Shown here: one piece after another, positions 42,456 to 50,090 of the stretch
Layout of the letters: each line of letters opens with the position of its first letter
Numbering within the stretch: the stretch's first letter is position 1
The notes under the pieces: model-generated
The model's database searches: none
The model's input: only the letters and a program-made list of their open reading frames with translations
Told to the model about the DNA's origin: nothing
NCBI RefSeq assembly: GCF_900100395.1
Contig: NZ_FNFB01000035.1
Location: forward strand, 1-64,000
DNA: 64,000 bases
Origin: Nonomuraea maritima
GTDB lineage: Bacteria > Actinomycetota > Actinomycetes > Streptosporangiales > Streptosporangiaceae
Direction: 5' to 3'
Position numbers and translations under genes: made by a program

Positions 42456-44798
42456 TCAGCCGGCCGTTTCGTGCTCGTTCTGGCAGATGGAGCAGCTGGT
42501 GAGGCCGGCGGTCTCCGCTGCGGAGAGGGCCATGGTCTCCACGTCGGCGTCGCCCGCCGCGCGGATCAGCGGGCACACGGTGCTGTGGTAACGCCGGGTG
42601 CCGACGATCACCTTCACGATGCCGCCGCGCTTGTCACGACCGGTGGTGTCCTCGGCTTCGGCCTCTGCGCCTGAGTCGGACGCGGCTCCACCCGTACGGG
42701 AGGCACTGCCGTTCTTGGAGGCAGGTCCGTCACCCTTGGCGGCACCCCCCTTGGGGTCACCGGCCTTGGCCGCGCCCGGCTTGGCGGCGCCGCCTGTGCC
42801 ACCGGCACCCGCCGAGTCACCCGACCCCCGCCCCGAGGCAGAGGTGGACGGGCGTCCGGCGGCCGCGGCCTTGGCGGCGGGCGGCCCAGACGGCAGCGGC
42901 CCCTTCGGCTTCGCCGCCGATTCGGCCGACGACGCGGGCCGTTCATTGAAGATCACCGTCTCGCCAGAAGACGCCCCAGAGGACGGGCGCTTCGACGACT
43001 CCGCAGGACGCCCGGACCCCGGACGAGCAGGCGTCACAGAAGCCGGCACGCGAGGCTGAGGAGCCGTGATGGCCCCGAGGTCGTCATCGTCGTCAACGAC
43101 CGATGTGCGCCCCTGCTCGCGGGCGGGCCTACTTTCCTTGCCGGCAACCCCGCCGCCCGGACGCGCGCCGGCCCCGGAGCCCGAGGAGGAGGACGCCCCA
43201 CCAGCCGCACCGCTCTTGCCCGCCGACCCGCCGGACCGTTCAGCACTCACCCGGTCGCTCTTGGCCGTGCCGGACTTGTCAGCTCGGTCCGGCTCAGCCG
43301 CGGCCGAGCCGGACCGAGCCGCCCGATCACGCGCGGCCGCAGCCGAACCAGCCTCAGTGGACCGGTCACGCGTGGCCGCAGGCGAGCCGGGCTGACCGGC
43401 ACCCCGCTCACTGTCGCCCTGCGCGGAGCCCTGCTGACCGGAGCCCTGCTGACCGGAGCCCTGCTTGCTGTCGCCCTGCGCGGAGCCGGGCTGATCCGTG
43501 CCCGGACGGGTGGTCTTCGCGCCAGGTCGAGCACCAGCGGTCGTCGCGCCGGGCTTGCCGCCGCCCGACTGCGCGGGCTCGTCATCGGGACGCCGCGGTT
43601 GATCGGCACCTGGTCGCCCGGGCTTGGCGCCAGGTCGAGCCCCGGCCTGCGCCTCGGCAGCCGCGCCCCGCTCACCGCTCTGCGATCCGGGCTGCCCGCC
43701 AACGGTCTTGGCCGCCTCAAGCTTGCCCTTGGCCGCCGCGCGCTTCTCCTCGGCCGCTTCGGGCTTGTCCTCGGTCGTAGCAGGCTTGGGCTTGCCCGCG
43801 GAAGCGGACGTGGCGCCGGAGGCCGCAGTCGGGCGGCCGGGCTTGCCGGGCGTACCTGCCTTGCCCGCGCTCGATCCGCCCGCGGTGCCCTTGCCTGACT
43901 CGGATCCGGCGGAGGACGGGCGCTCACCAGAAGCTGACCCGGAGGACGGCCGCTCGCCGGACGCGGACGACGGGGAGGTCGTGCGCGGCGACTCGTGCGG
44001 CGGCCGGAAATAGGAAGTCTCGGTTTCGTCCTGCTCGTCGTCCGAAGGCTCGGACGTATCGGCGGACGGGGACCCGGGAGCCTTGCTCGCGGAGGCGGCC
44101 GGGGAGCGGCCGAACCATCCGGTGGCGCCTTCCTCAGGAGAGGCGGACTCCGGGTCGGGGGTGGAAGCCTTCGTACCGGGCTTCGGCGGGGTGACCGACG
44201 GCCGTGGGCCGCGGGTCTCCGCGGAGGTCTCGGCCCGGTTCGCTGCGGTGAAACCGGGAGAGACGGCGGACTCGGGGTCGGCGGCAGACGACTGCCGCCC
44301 GCCGAGCACTGCGTCGGGAAGGCACGTCGTGCAGGGCGTGAAGCCCTCTTCGCGTGCCTCCTCGTGGGTGAGCTCCTCGTGATCCCGGCCGATCAGCTGC
44401 CTGCAACCGGGGACGTGGTAACGCTTGCGCCCCGGAATGACCAGCACGATCGCGTCCGGCGCGATGCCGCTCGCCACCGGACGGCGCGGGGCCTGCGTCT
44501 GGGGGGCCGCCGTCCGCTGCGGCGCCGGTGGACGTGGCTGCTGCTGGACCACGAGGCCGGTCTGGTTGTACGGCTGAGCCGGTGGCATGAGCCCTTTCGA
44601 GGGGGTGGCCGGCGCAGCGGCCTGCCCACCTCCGGGAAAAAGCTCGTTCCGCCGCAGGAATGCCCCGATCACCAGGAACAGCGCGGAGAGCACGCTCACC
44701 ACGATGGACCACATGATCAGGAACGGCAACGCCAGTACGAAACCCGCGATCAGCAGCACCACTGCCGCGAGCACCAAACCAGCACTGATAAGGATCAC
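42456..44798 (-). CDS. Membrane protein with two zinc-ribbon-like motifs joined by a ~560-residue disordered linker
   Basis: This 780-residue protein starts at GTG. Two hydrophobic helices occupy residues ~3-24 and 26-48 as a hairpin. A first motif follows: RYHVPGCRQLIG with EGFTPCTTC (H128, C132, C156, C159). The last 50 residues carry a second: TRRYHSTVCPLIR with AGLTSCSIC (H738, C742, C769, C772). This H-x3-C-x~25-C-x2-C pattern resembles the Ada-like zinc module appended to some nucleases. Between them lies Ala/Gly/Ser/Pro/Lys-rich sequence with near repeats (QQGSGQQGSAQGDS). Function unknown. It is immediately downstream of divIVA, 42 bp away. Confidence 0.7.
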   Translation of the reverse strand: MILISAGLVLAAVVLLIAGFVLALPFLIMWSIVVSVLSALFLVIGAFLRRNELFPGGGQAAAPATPSKGLMPPAQPYNQTGLVVQQQPRPPAPQRTAAPQTQAPRRPVASGIAPDAIVLVIPGRKRYHVPGCRQLIGRDHEELTHEEAREEGFTPCTTCLPDAVLGGRQSSAADPESAVSPGFTAANRAETSAETRGPRPSVTPPKPGTKASTPDPESASPEEGATGWFGRSPAASASKAPGSPSADTSEPSDDEQDETETSYFRPPHESPRTTSPSSASGERPSSGSASGERPSSAGSESGKGTAGGSSAGKAGTPGKPGRPTAASGATSASAGKPKPATTEDKPEAAEEKRAAAKGKLEAAKTVGGQPGSQSGERGAAAEAQAGARPGAKPGRPGADQPRRPDDEPAQSGGGKPGATTAGARPGAKTTRPGTDQPGSAQGDSKQGSGQQGSGQQGSAQGDSERGAGQPGSPAATRDRSTEAGSAAAARDRAARSGSAAAEPDRADKSGTAKSDRVSAERSGGSAGKSGAAGGASSSSGSGAGARPGGGVAGKESRPAREQGRTSVVDDDDDLGAITAPQPRVPASVTPARPGSGRPAESSKRPSSGASSGETVIFNERPASSAESAAKPKGPLPSGPPAAKAAAAGRPSTSASGRGSGDSAGAGGTGGAAKPGAAKAGDPKGGAAKGDGPASKNGSASRTGGAASDSGAEAEAEDTTGRDKRGGIVKVIVGTRRYHSTVCPLIRAAGDADVETMALSAAETAGLTSCSICQNEHETAG

Positions 44799-44840
44799 AG
44801 GGGGGCTCTTTCGAGTGACAGGTCCTAGCGACCCGCTACT

Positions 44841-45701
44841 TTACCGGCGGTCGTTGTGGGGACCGTCACCACCGGGGAAAGCACCCTGCGGAGCCTCACC
44901 GACGAACGGGTTGGGGCCGGGGAGAGGCGGCTGACCACCCTGCGGCACAGCGTGCGACATAGCGGGCTGGCCCTGCGGACCGCTCGGCATCACCGGGAAC
45001 GCGCCGCTGCCCTCGGCCGCGACGTTGAGCTCGGCGAGCTGGTTCTCCAGGTAGAGCTTCAGCCTGCTGCGGTACTCGCGTTCGAAGCTGCGCAGCTCCT
45101 CGACCTTGCGCTCGAGCTCGTCGCGGGTCTGCACGAGCGAGCCCATCGCCTGGCGGTGGCGCTCCTGCGCGTCGCGCTCGAGCGTCTCGGCGCGGGCGCG
45201 GGCGTCGCCGATGACCTGCTCGGCCTGGCGGCGCGCCTTGGTGAGGATCTCGTCGGCCTCGCGCCGGGCCCGCGTCACCGTCTCGTCCGCCTCCCGGCGG
45301 GCGTCGGCGATCGCCTGGTCGGCGGTCTGCTGGGCGAGCGCGAGGACGCGGGCCGCGGTGTCCATGTTGTCCTCGGCCGGCGGCATGCTCATCGCCACGG
45401 GGGCAGGCTGCTGCACCGGCTCGGGGGCGCGCATCGGCTCCGGCTGCGGCGGGGCCATCATCTCGGGCTTGGGCTGCTCCTGGACCGGGGCGGAGGCCAT
45501 GGGCATGTTCATGCCGCCCGGCACCTTCCCACGCAGGCACTCGGCCAGCTTGGCGCGGAGCTCCTCGTTCTCTTGGATCAGGCGGTCGAGCTCAGCTTCC
45601 ACCTCGTCGAGGAAGGCGTCGACCTCTTCCTCGTCGTAGCCCGGTCGCAACCGGGTGGTACTGAACTGCTTGTTCCGCACATCAGCGGGCGTCAGCGGCA
45701 T
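44841..45701 (-). CDS. divIVA: DivIVA/Wag31 polar growth protein
   Basis: This 286-residue protein starts at ATG with AAGGAGA upstream. The N-terminal membrane-binding domain is LTPADVRNKQFSTTRLRPGY, then EEEVDAFLDEVEAELDRLI. A Pro/Met/Gln-rich linker (~60-120) leads to a long coiled coil (AARVLALAQQTADQAIADAR through ELRSFEREYRSRLKLYLENQ). The tail is Gly/Pro-rich. DivIVA marks cell poles and hyphal tips, recruiting wall synthesis, and in actinobacteria is often phosphorylated by Ser/Thr kinases. It is the last classical gene of the division cluster. Confidence 0.95.
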   Translation of the reverse strand: MPLTPADVRNKQFSTTRLRPGYDEEEVDAFLDEVEAELDRLIQENEELRAKLAECLRGKVPGGMNMPMASAPVQEQPKPEMMAPPQPEPMRAPEPVQQPAPVAMSMPPAEDNMDTAARVLALAQQTADQAIADARREADETVTRARREADEILTKARRQAEQVIGDARARAETLERDAQERHRQAMGSLVQTRDELERKVEELRSFEREYRSRLKLYLENQLAELNVAAEGSGAFPVMPSGPQGQPAMSHAVPQGGQPPLPGPNPFVGEAPQGAFPGGDGPHNDRR

Positions 45702-45804
45702 CTTTTGGTCTCCTTGGCGCGCTTGGAGTCTGTCCGGAGGACGGTAACCGAATCACTTCAGCGCGGACACGAGTTGGAACTTGACCGGCACGGCACCGGC
45801 CGGC

Positions 45805-46092
45805 TCATCGCAGCAGTCCGGCGATCTGGATCAAGATCAGGACCACGATGAACAGGACAGTGAAGCTTAGGTCAAAGGCCACCGTACCCAACCGGAGCGG
45901 GGGAATGAAACGGCGGAGGAACTTGAGGGGTGGGTCGGTAGCGGTGTATGTGGCCTCTGCGACCACCAGGACGACGCCTGTGGGACGCCACTGACGAGCA
46001 AAAGCCTGCACCGTCTCGAAGATCATCCTGCCGATGAGCAGCACCAGGTAGAGGGACAGGACAACGACCAAGATCTGACTCACGATCTCCAC
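45805..46092 (-). CDS. YggT-family membrane protein
   Basis: This 95-residue protein has two helices (residues ~4-24 and 72-94) separated by the conserved YggT middle: ARQWRPTGVVLVVAEATYTA, TDPPLKFLRRFIPPLRLG, then DLSFTVLFIVVLILIQI. It is a small integral membrane protein found between sepF and divIVA in most Gram-positives. The molecular role is unclear, with suggested links to division and osmotic stress. It is monocistronic-looking, with ~80-100 bp gaps on both sides. Confidence 0.92.
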   Translation of the reverse strand: MEIVSQILVVVLSLYLVLLIGRMIFETVQAFARQWRPTGVVLVVAEATYTATDPPLKFLRRFIPPLRLGTVAFDLSFTVLFIVVLILIQIAGLLR

Positions 46093-46172
46093 GGCCCGGC
46101 CGCGCCTCCAGTTCTGGTGTGCCCTCCCGGCCTCGGCGAGACCTGGTTGGGTTCGGTTGGCATACAGAGACT

Positions 46173-46673
46173 CTAACTCTGGTTGAAGAACCCGCGCTCC
46201 GCGATTCGCGCCTTGTCCTCAGCGGTCACCTCGACATTGGCAGGGGACAACAGGAACACCTTGTTGGTAACACGTTCAATGCTGCCGTGTAGGCCAAAAA
46301 CCAGACCTGCCGCGAAATCGACCAGCCGCTTGGCGTCGCTGTCAACCATCTCGGTCAGATTCATGATGACCGGGGTGCCGTCGCGGAAGTGCTCGCCGAT
46401 GGTGCGCGCCTCGTTGTACGTGCGCGGGTGCAGCGTCGTGATGCGCGCCAGATCGGTCGTACGGCGCTCCAGGATGGTCGTCGTCGGCCTGGGCGCCGCT
46501 CCCCCGGCCTCCGCCTCGTCGTCGCGGTCCTGGACGGCGACGGGCCGCTCGTCGCCGGGCCGTGGCCCGTCGTCGTCATAGGCGTAGTCGTCCGGGTACG
46601 TCTCGTACCTCTCGTAGCGGTCGTCCTCCACGAGACCGAGGTAGACCGCCATCTTGCGCATCGCGCCGGCCAT
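46173..46673 (-). CDS. sepF: Cell division protein SepF
   Basis: This 166-residue protein begins with an amphipathic membrane-binding helix (MRKMAVYLGLVEDD). An acidic Tyr/Asp-rich linker (RYERYETYPDDYAYDDDG) follows, and then the SepF beta-alpha core from ~residue 85: TTLHPRTYNEARTIGEHFRD, GTPVIMNLTEMVDSDAKRLV, DFAAGLVFGLHGSIERV and NVEVTAEDKARIAERGFFNQ. SepF anchors FtsZ filaments to the membrane, and actinobacteria lack FtsA and ZipA. The ATG at 46673 has GGAGGACG upstream. Confidence 0.95.
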   Translation of the reverse strand: MAGAMRKMAVYLGLVEDDRYERYETYPDDYAYDDDGPRPGDERPVAVQDRDDEAEAGGAAPRPTTTILERRTTDLARITTLHPRTYNEARTIGEHFRDGTPVIMNLTEMVDSDAKRLVDFAAGLVFGLHGSIERVTNKVFLLSPANVEVTAEDKARIAERGFFNQS

Positions 46674-46811
46674 CGCTACGTCGTCCTCCTGCTCATGGTC
46701 GCACTGGCTCGGGCCCGTCGCCGCGTCCGAGGCGGTTGGGCGTACCCCCTGAAGCTCACCGCTGATCGACCTCTACTTGATCGTGGGCCTGAAGACCCAC
46801 TTGAGGGGACA

Positions 46812-47504
46812 TTACCTGACGAAGGGCTTGCGTCGACCGAGCAACGCCGTACCGACGCGTACGTGTGTCGCGCCGTAGGCGATGGCCTCGGCCAGATCGC
46901 CGCTCATGCCCGCCGAGACCATCGTGGCCCTGGGGTGCTGCTCCTGCAGGCGCGTGGCCAGCTCACGAAGCCTTGCGAAGGCCTTGGCCGGCTCTTCACC
47001 CAGCGGCGCGACGGCCATGACCCCGCCGAGCCACACGCCCTCGGCGAGGGCCACCTCGTCGGCGAGCGGGAGCAGGTCGGCAGGCAGGCAGCCGCCCCGT
47101 CCAGGGTCGTCGTCGAGGGCCACCTGCAACAGGCAGCCTACGGTGCGGCCCTGGCGGACCGCCTCCTTGCTGATCGCCTCGACCAGCCGGATCCGGTCGA
47201 CGGAGTGGATCACGTCGGCGTACTCGACGACGGAGCGCACCTTGTTGGTCTGCAACTGGCCGACGAAATGCCAGGTCAGCGGCAGTCCGGCCAGCTCACG
47301 CGCCTTGGGGGCGGCCTCCTGGTCGCGGTTCTCGCCGACGTCGCGCACGCCGAGCTCCGCCAGGATGCGGACGTCCTCGGCCGGCCGCGTCTTGGTGACG
47401 GCGATCAGCGTGACCTCGTCGCGGCCGCGCCCCACCGCGCGACAGGCCGCCGCGATGCGCTCGTCGACCTCGGCGAGCCCGGCCGCGATCTCGTCCCTTC
47501 TCAC
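46812..47504 (-). CDS. YggS/PROSC-type PLP homeostasis protein
   Basis: This 230-residue single-domain PLP-binding TIM barrel has Lys38 in VTLIAVTKTRPAEDV. Further marks are VRDVGENRDQEAAPKA, LTWHFVGQLQTNKVRSVVEY, VDRIRLVEAIS and VSAGMSGDLAEAIAYGATHV with RVGTALLG. It buffers pyridoxal phosphate and has no known catalytic activity. Gene order ftsZ-yggS-sepF is standard in actinobacteria, but the laccase-domain gene (yfiH/pgeF) usually between ftsZ and yggS is missing. Only 68 bp separate the two. Confidence 0.94.
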   Translation of the reverse strand: MRRDEIAAGLAEVDERIAAACRAVGRGRDEVTLIAVTKTRPAEDVRILAELGVRDVGENRDQEAAPKARELAGLPLTWHFVGQLQTNKVRSVVEYADVIHSVDRIRLVEAISKEAVRQGRTVGCLLQVALDDDPGRGGCLPADLLPLADEVALAEGVWLGGVMAVAPLGEEPAKAFARLRELATRLQEQHPRATMVSAGMSGDLAEAIAYGATHVRVGTALLGRRKPFVR

Positions 47505-47572
47505 ATGTTCTCCCTCATACGCGCGACGGCGCCGCTCCCGGATCCTGCGGGGAGCGGCGTCAAAGCGGACGA

Positions 47573-48991
47573 CTACTTGAGGAAGTCGGGGACGTCGAGT
47601 TCCTCTTCCTGCTCCTCGAAGACCACGCGGGGACGTTTGGCGGGCTCCGACATGCGGGAGGTGATGGGCGTGGGCGGGTTGGCGGGCTCGGGAGCGGGCC
47701 GGGGGATCGAGACGGGGCCGGAGGGCTCGTCGCTCTCGCCGGTGTCCTGCTCGACGATCTGCACGGGCTCCACCGGACGCACCGGCTCAGGACGCGGCTC
47801 GGGCCGGGGCTCCTGGCGTACCTCGGGCCTGGGCTCAGGACGCGGCTCAGGACGGGCCTCGGGACGCGGGTCGGACCGGAAGTCCGGCCTGGGCTCAGGA
47901 CGCACCTCAGCGCGCGGCTCAGGGCGCAGCGGGGACGGCTCCGACTTCACGCTGGGCGAGGCCAGGCTGGGCCGTACGGGCGGCGCGGCCGGGGCGGCCG
48001 CGGGGCGCGCGGCGGGCCGGGGCACCTGCTTCTCGGCCGGGCCCGGCACGTCGTCGAAGCCCGCGGCGATCACGGTCACGCGCACCTCGTCGCCGAGGGC
48101 GTCGTCGATGACCGTACCGAAGATGATGTTGGCGTCGGGCGCCGCGGCCATCGACACGAGCTGGGCCGCCTCGTTGATCTCGAAGAGACCGAGGTCGGAG
48201 CCGCCCGCGATCGACAGCAGCACGCCGTGGGCGCCGTCGATGCTGGCCTCGAGCAGCGGGCTGGAGACCGCCATCTCGGCGGCGGCGACCGAACGGTCGT
48301 CGCCGCGGGCGTGGCCGATGCCCATGAGGGCCGAGCCCGCACCCGACATGACCGACTTGACGTCGGCGAAGTCGAGGTTGATCAGGCCGGGCGTGGTGAT
48401 CAGGTCGGTGATGCCCTGCACACCCGACAGCAGCACCTGGTCGGCCGCCTTGAACGCGTCGAGCACGCTCACCTGCCGGTCGGAGATCGACAGCAGCCGG
48501 TCGTTGGGAATCACGATCAGCGTGTCGACCTCGTCGCGCAGCGTCTCGATGCCGGCCTCGGCCTGCATCGCGCGGCGCCTTCCCTCGAAGCTGAAGGGGC
48601 GGGTCACGACTCCTATCGTCAGCGCGCCGAGCGACCGGGCGATGTTGGCCACGACGGGAGCGCCGCCCGTGCCCGTGCCGCCGCCCTCGCCCGCCGTGAC
48701 GAAGACCATGTCGGCCCCCTTGAGGACCTCCTCGATCTCCTCACGGTGGTCTTCCGCGGCCTTGCGGCCCACGTCGGGATTGGCTCCCGCGCCCAGTCCG
48801 CGCGTGAGCTCTCTGCCCACGTCGAGTTTCACGTCGGCGTCACTCATCAGCAGCGCCTGGGCGTCGGTGTTTATGGCGATGAACTCGACGCCCTTGAGTC
48901 CCTCTTCGATCATCCGGTTGACGGCGTTCACTCCGCCGCCGCCGATGCCGACGACCTTGATGACCGCGAGGTAGTTCTGCGGTGCTGCCAC
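47573..48991 (-). CDS. ftsZ: Cell division GTPase FtsZ
   Basis: This 472-residue protein starts at GTG 48991 (AAPQNYLAVIKVVGIGGGG follows) with GGAAAGG upstream. This matches the usual Streptomyces-type start; the frame is open 20 codons further. The tubulin signature is VTAGEGGGTGTGGAPVVANI, and NTDAQALLMSDADVKLDVG is conserved. Past residue ~315 comes a ~135-residue linker of alternating Pro/Arg/Glu (PEPRPEPRPEVRQEPRPEPR), then the C-terminal peptide EEELDVPDFLK that binds SepF. It polymerises into the Z-ring or sporulation ladders. The promoter lies about 75-105 bp upstream. Confidence 0.97.
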   Translation of the reverse strand: MAAPQNYLAVIKVVGIGGGGVNAVNRMIEEGLKGVEFIAINTDAQALLMSDADVKLDVGRELTRGLGAGANPDVGRKAAEDHREEIEEVLKGADMVFVTAGEGGGTGTGGAPVVANIARSLGALTIGVVTRPFSFEGRRRAMQAEAGIETLRDEVDTLIVIPNDRLLSISDRQVSVLDAFKAADQVLLSGVQGITDLITTPGLINLDFADVKSVMSGAGSALMGIGHARGDDRSVAAAEMAVSSPLLEASIDGAHGVLLSIAGGSDLGLFEINEAAQLVSMAAAPDANIIFGTVIDDALGDEVRVTVIAAGFDDVPGPAEKQVPRPAARPAAAPAAPPVRPSLASPSVKSEPSPLRPEPRAEVRPEPRPDFRSDPRPEARPEPRPEPRPEVRQEPRPEPRPEPVRPVEPVQIVEQDTGESDEPSGPVSIPRPAPEPANPPTPITSRMSEPAKRPRVVFEEQEEELDVPDFLK

Positions 48992-49062
48992 GACGAGGGG
49001 CCTTTCCGCTCGTTGACTTGCCATTTCGGTGCGGATCGTCTCCGCTTTCATCAGTTCCGGTA

Positions 49063-49099
49063 ACTCTCAACCTCAAGTTGAGATTTAGATTTATGTCAA
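49063..49099 (-). promoter_or_regulatory. ftsZ promoter with inverted repeat over the -10
   Basis: On the minus strand TTGACA (49099-49094) is followed after 18 nt by TGAGGT (49075-49070), giving a start near 49063 and a leader of about 70 nt. TCTCAAC-CTCAA-GTTGAGA (49065-49083) is a perfect 7-bp inverted repeat covering the -10. Its position would suit a repressor. Confidence 0.65.
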
Positions 49100-49326
49100 C
49101 CTGAGGATTGATACGGACAGTAGGAGTTACGCTCCAGGCGGGTCAACTAACCGCGCCGCAAGCACGTCCGGCGTGTCGCGGGCTGTCCTATTCGCTCCGC
49201 GCGAACACCTGATCGTGGCCCTCCACTGCCGAAAGCCCGGCCTACAGGCTCTCACGCCTCGGGCCGCGTCCCGTACAGGCTCGGCGATCCTCTTGCCCCC
49301 GGGTTGCCAGACCCTGACGATCACGA
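49100..49326. other. Gene-free stretch between ftsQ and the ftsZ promoter
   Basis: About 225 bp. A weak GGGT/ACCC hairpin follows ftsQ. Otherwise I see no gene and no further strong promoter. Confidence 0.4.
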
Positions 49327-49995
49327 TCACTTCAGGGTCACCACGTCGGGCGAGCTGACGTCGTACAGGGTGGCCGAGCGCTCGCGCCGGAGCAGCGAGG
49401 TCAGGATGCGGCCCTTTTCCTTCGGCCGGTCGGTGCCGCCCCAGACGACGGTACGACCGTCGGACAGCTCCAGGGTGACTCCCTCCGCCGTGCCGGCGCG
49501 CACCTGACGGATCTTGCCCGCCACCTCGGCCGGGACCGAGGCGACGACCTGCAGCGCGGCCATCGTCGCGGGGTCGCCCTCGGCCGGCTCGTCGACCTTG
49601 AGCAGCGGCAGCACGGGCGGCCGGGCCGTCGCGACCTCGATCACCACACCGTGCCTGTCGACGATCGCGAACTTGTCGCCCGCCTGGACCGCGGCCACCG
49701 GCTCGCGCTCGGTCACCTCGATGCGCACGGTGCCGGGCCAGACCCGGTCGACCTTGGCCGCGGCGATCTGCCTGATGGCGAGGACCCGGCTCTCGACCTC
49801 GGCGAGGTCGACGGTGGCCAGGGGATGCAGGTCGGGCACGCCGGCCTGCTGCTTGATGCGGTCGCTCGGCACTGTGAGATTTCCCACGATCTCCACCGAA
49901 CGCACCCCCAACACGGGCGAAAGGAACACGAGCCACGCGGCCGTGCCCACCACCCCGGCTGTCAGCAGCACCAGGAACGCCTTGCGCGCCTTCAT
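49327..49995 (-). CDS. ftsQ: Cell division protein FtsQ/DivIB
   Basis: This 222-residue protein starts at ATG 49995 with GGGAGGG just upstream; the frame is open further 5'. A short cytoplasmic tail (MKARK) is followed by one helix (AFLVLLTAGVVGTAAWLVFL). The POTRA domain comes next (VLGVRSVEIVGNLTVPSDRI to VRIEVTEREPVAAVQ), then the FtsQ beta domain. It bridges FtsL/FtsB and the FtsWI synthase at the septum. It lies between murC and ftsZ; murB, found here in some bacteria, is not present. Confidence 0.94.
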   Translation of the reverse strand: MKARKAFLVLLTAGVVGTAAWLVFLSPVLGVRSVEIVGNLTVPSDRIKQQAGVPDLHPLATVDLAEVESRVLAIRQIAAAKVDRVWPGTVRIEVTEREPVAAVQAGDKFAIVDRHGVVIEVATARPPVLPLLKVDEPAEGDPATMAALQVVASVPAEVAGKIRQVRAGTAEGVTLELSDGRTVVWGGTDRPKEKGRILTSLLRRERSATLYDVSSPDVVTLK

Positions 49996-50090
49996 CGCCC
50001 TCCCTTGTGAAGATCGGCTCTGAACGGGACGCACCGACCCTACGTGGCGGCGTGGCACGGGCTTCCCGCGCCACGCCCGGCAGGGAGGGC

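Noticed and set aside
46093..46172. Small hairpin between sepF and yggT
   Set aside because: The CAGAG/CTCTG stem is only 5 bp, with no supporting terminator feature.
49127..50074. A 315-codon minus-strand ORF over ftsQ
   Set aside because: Arg/Gly-rich shadow frame. The ftsQ frame shows the helix, POTRA and beta domains.
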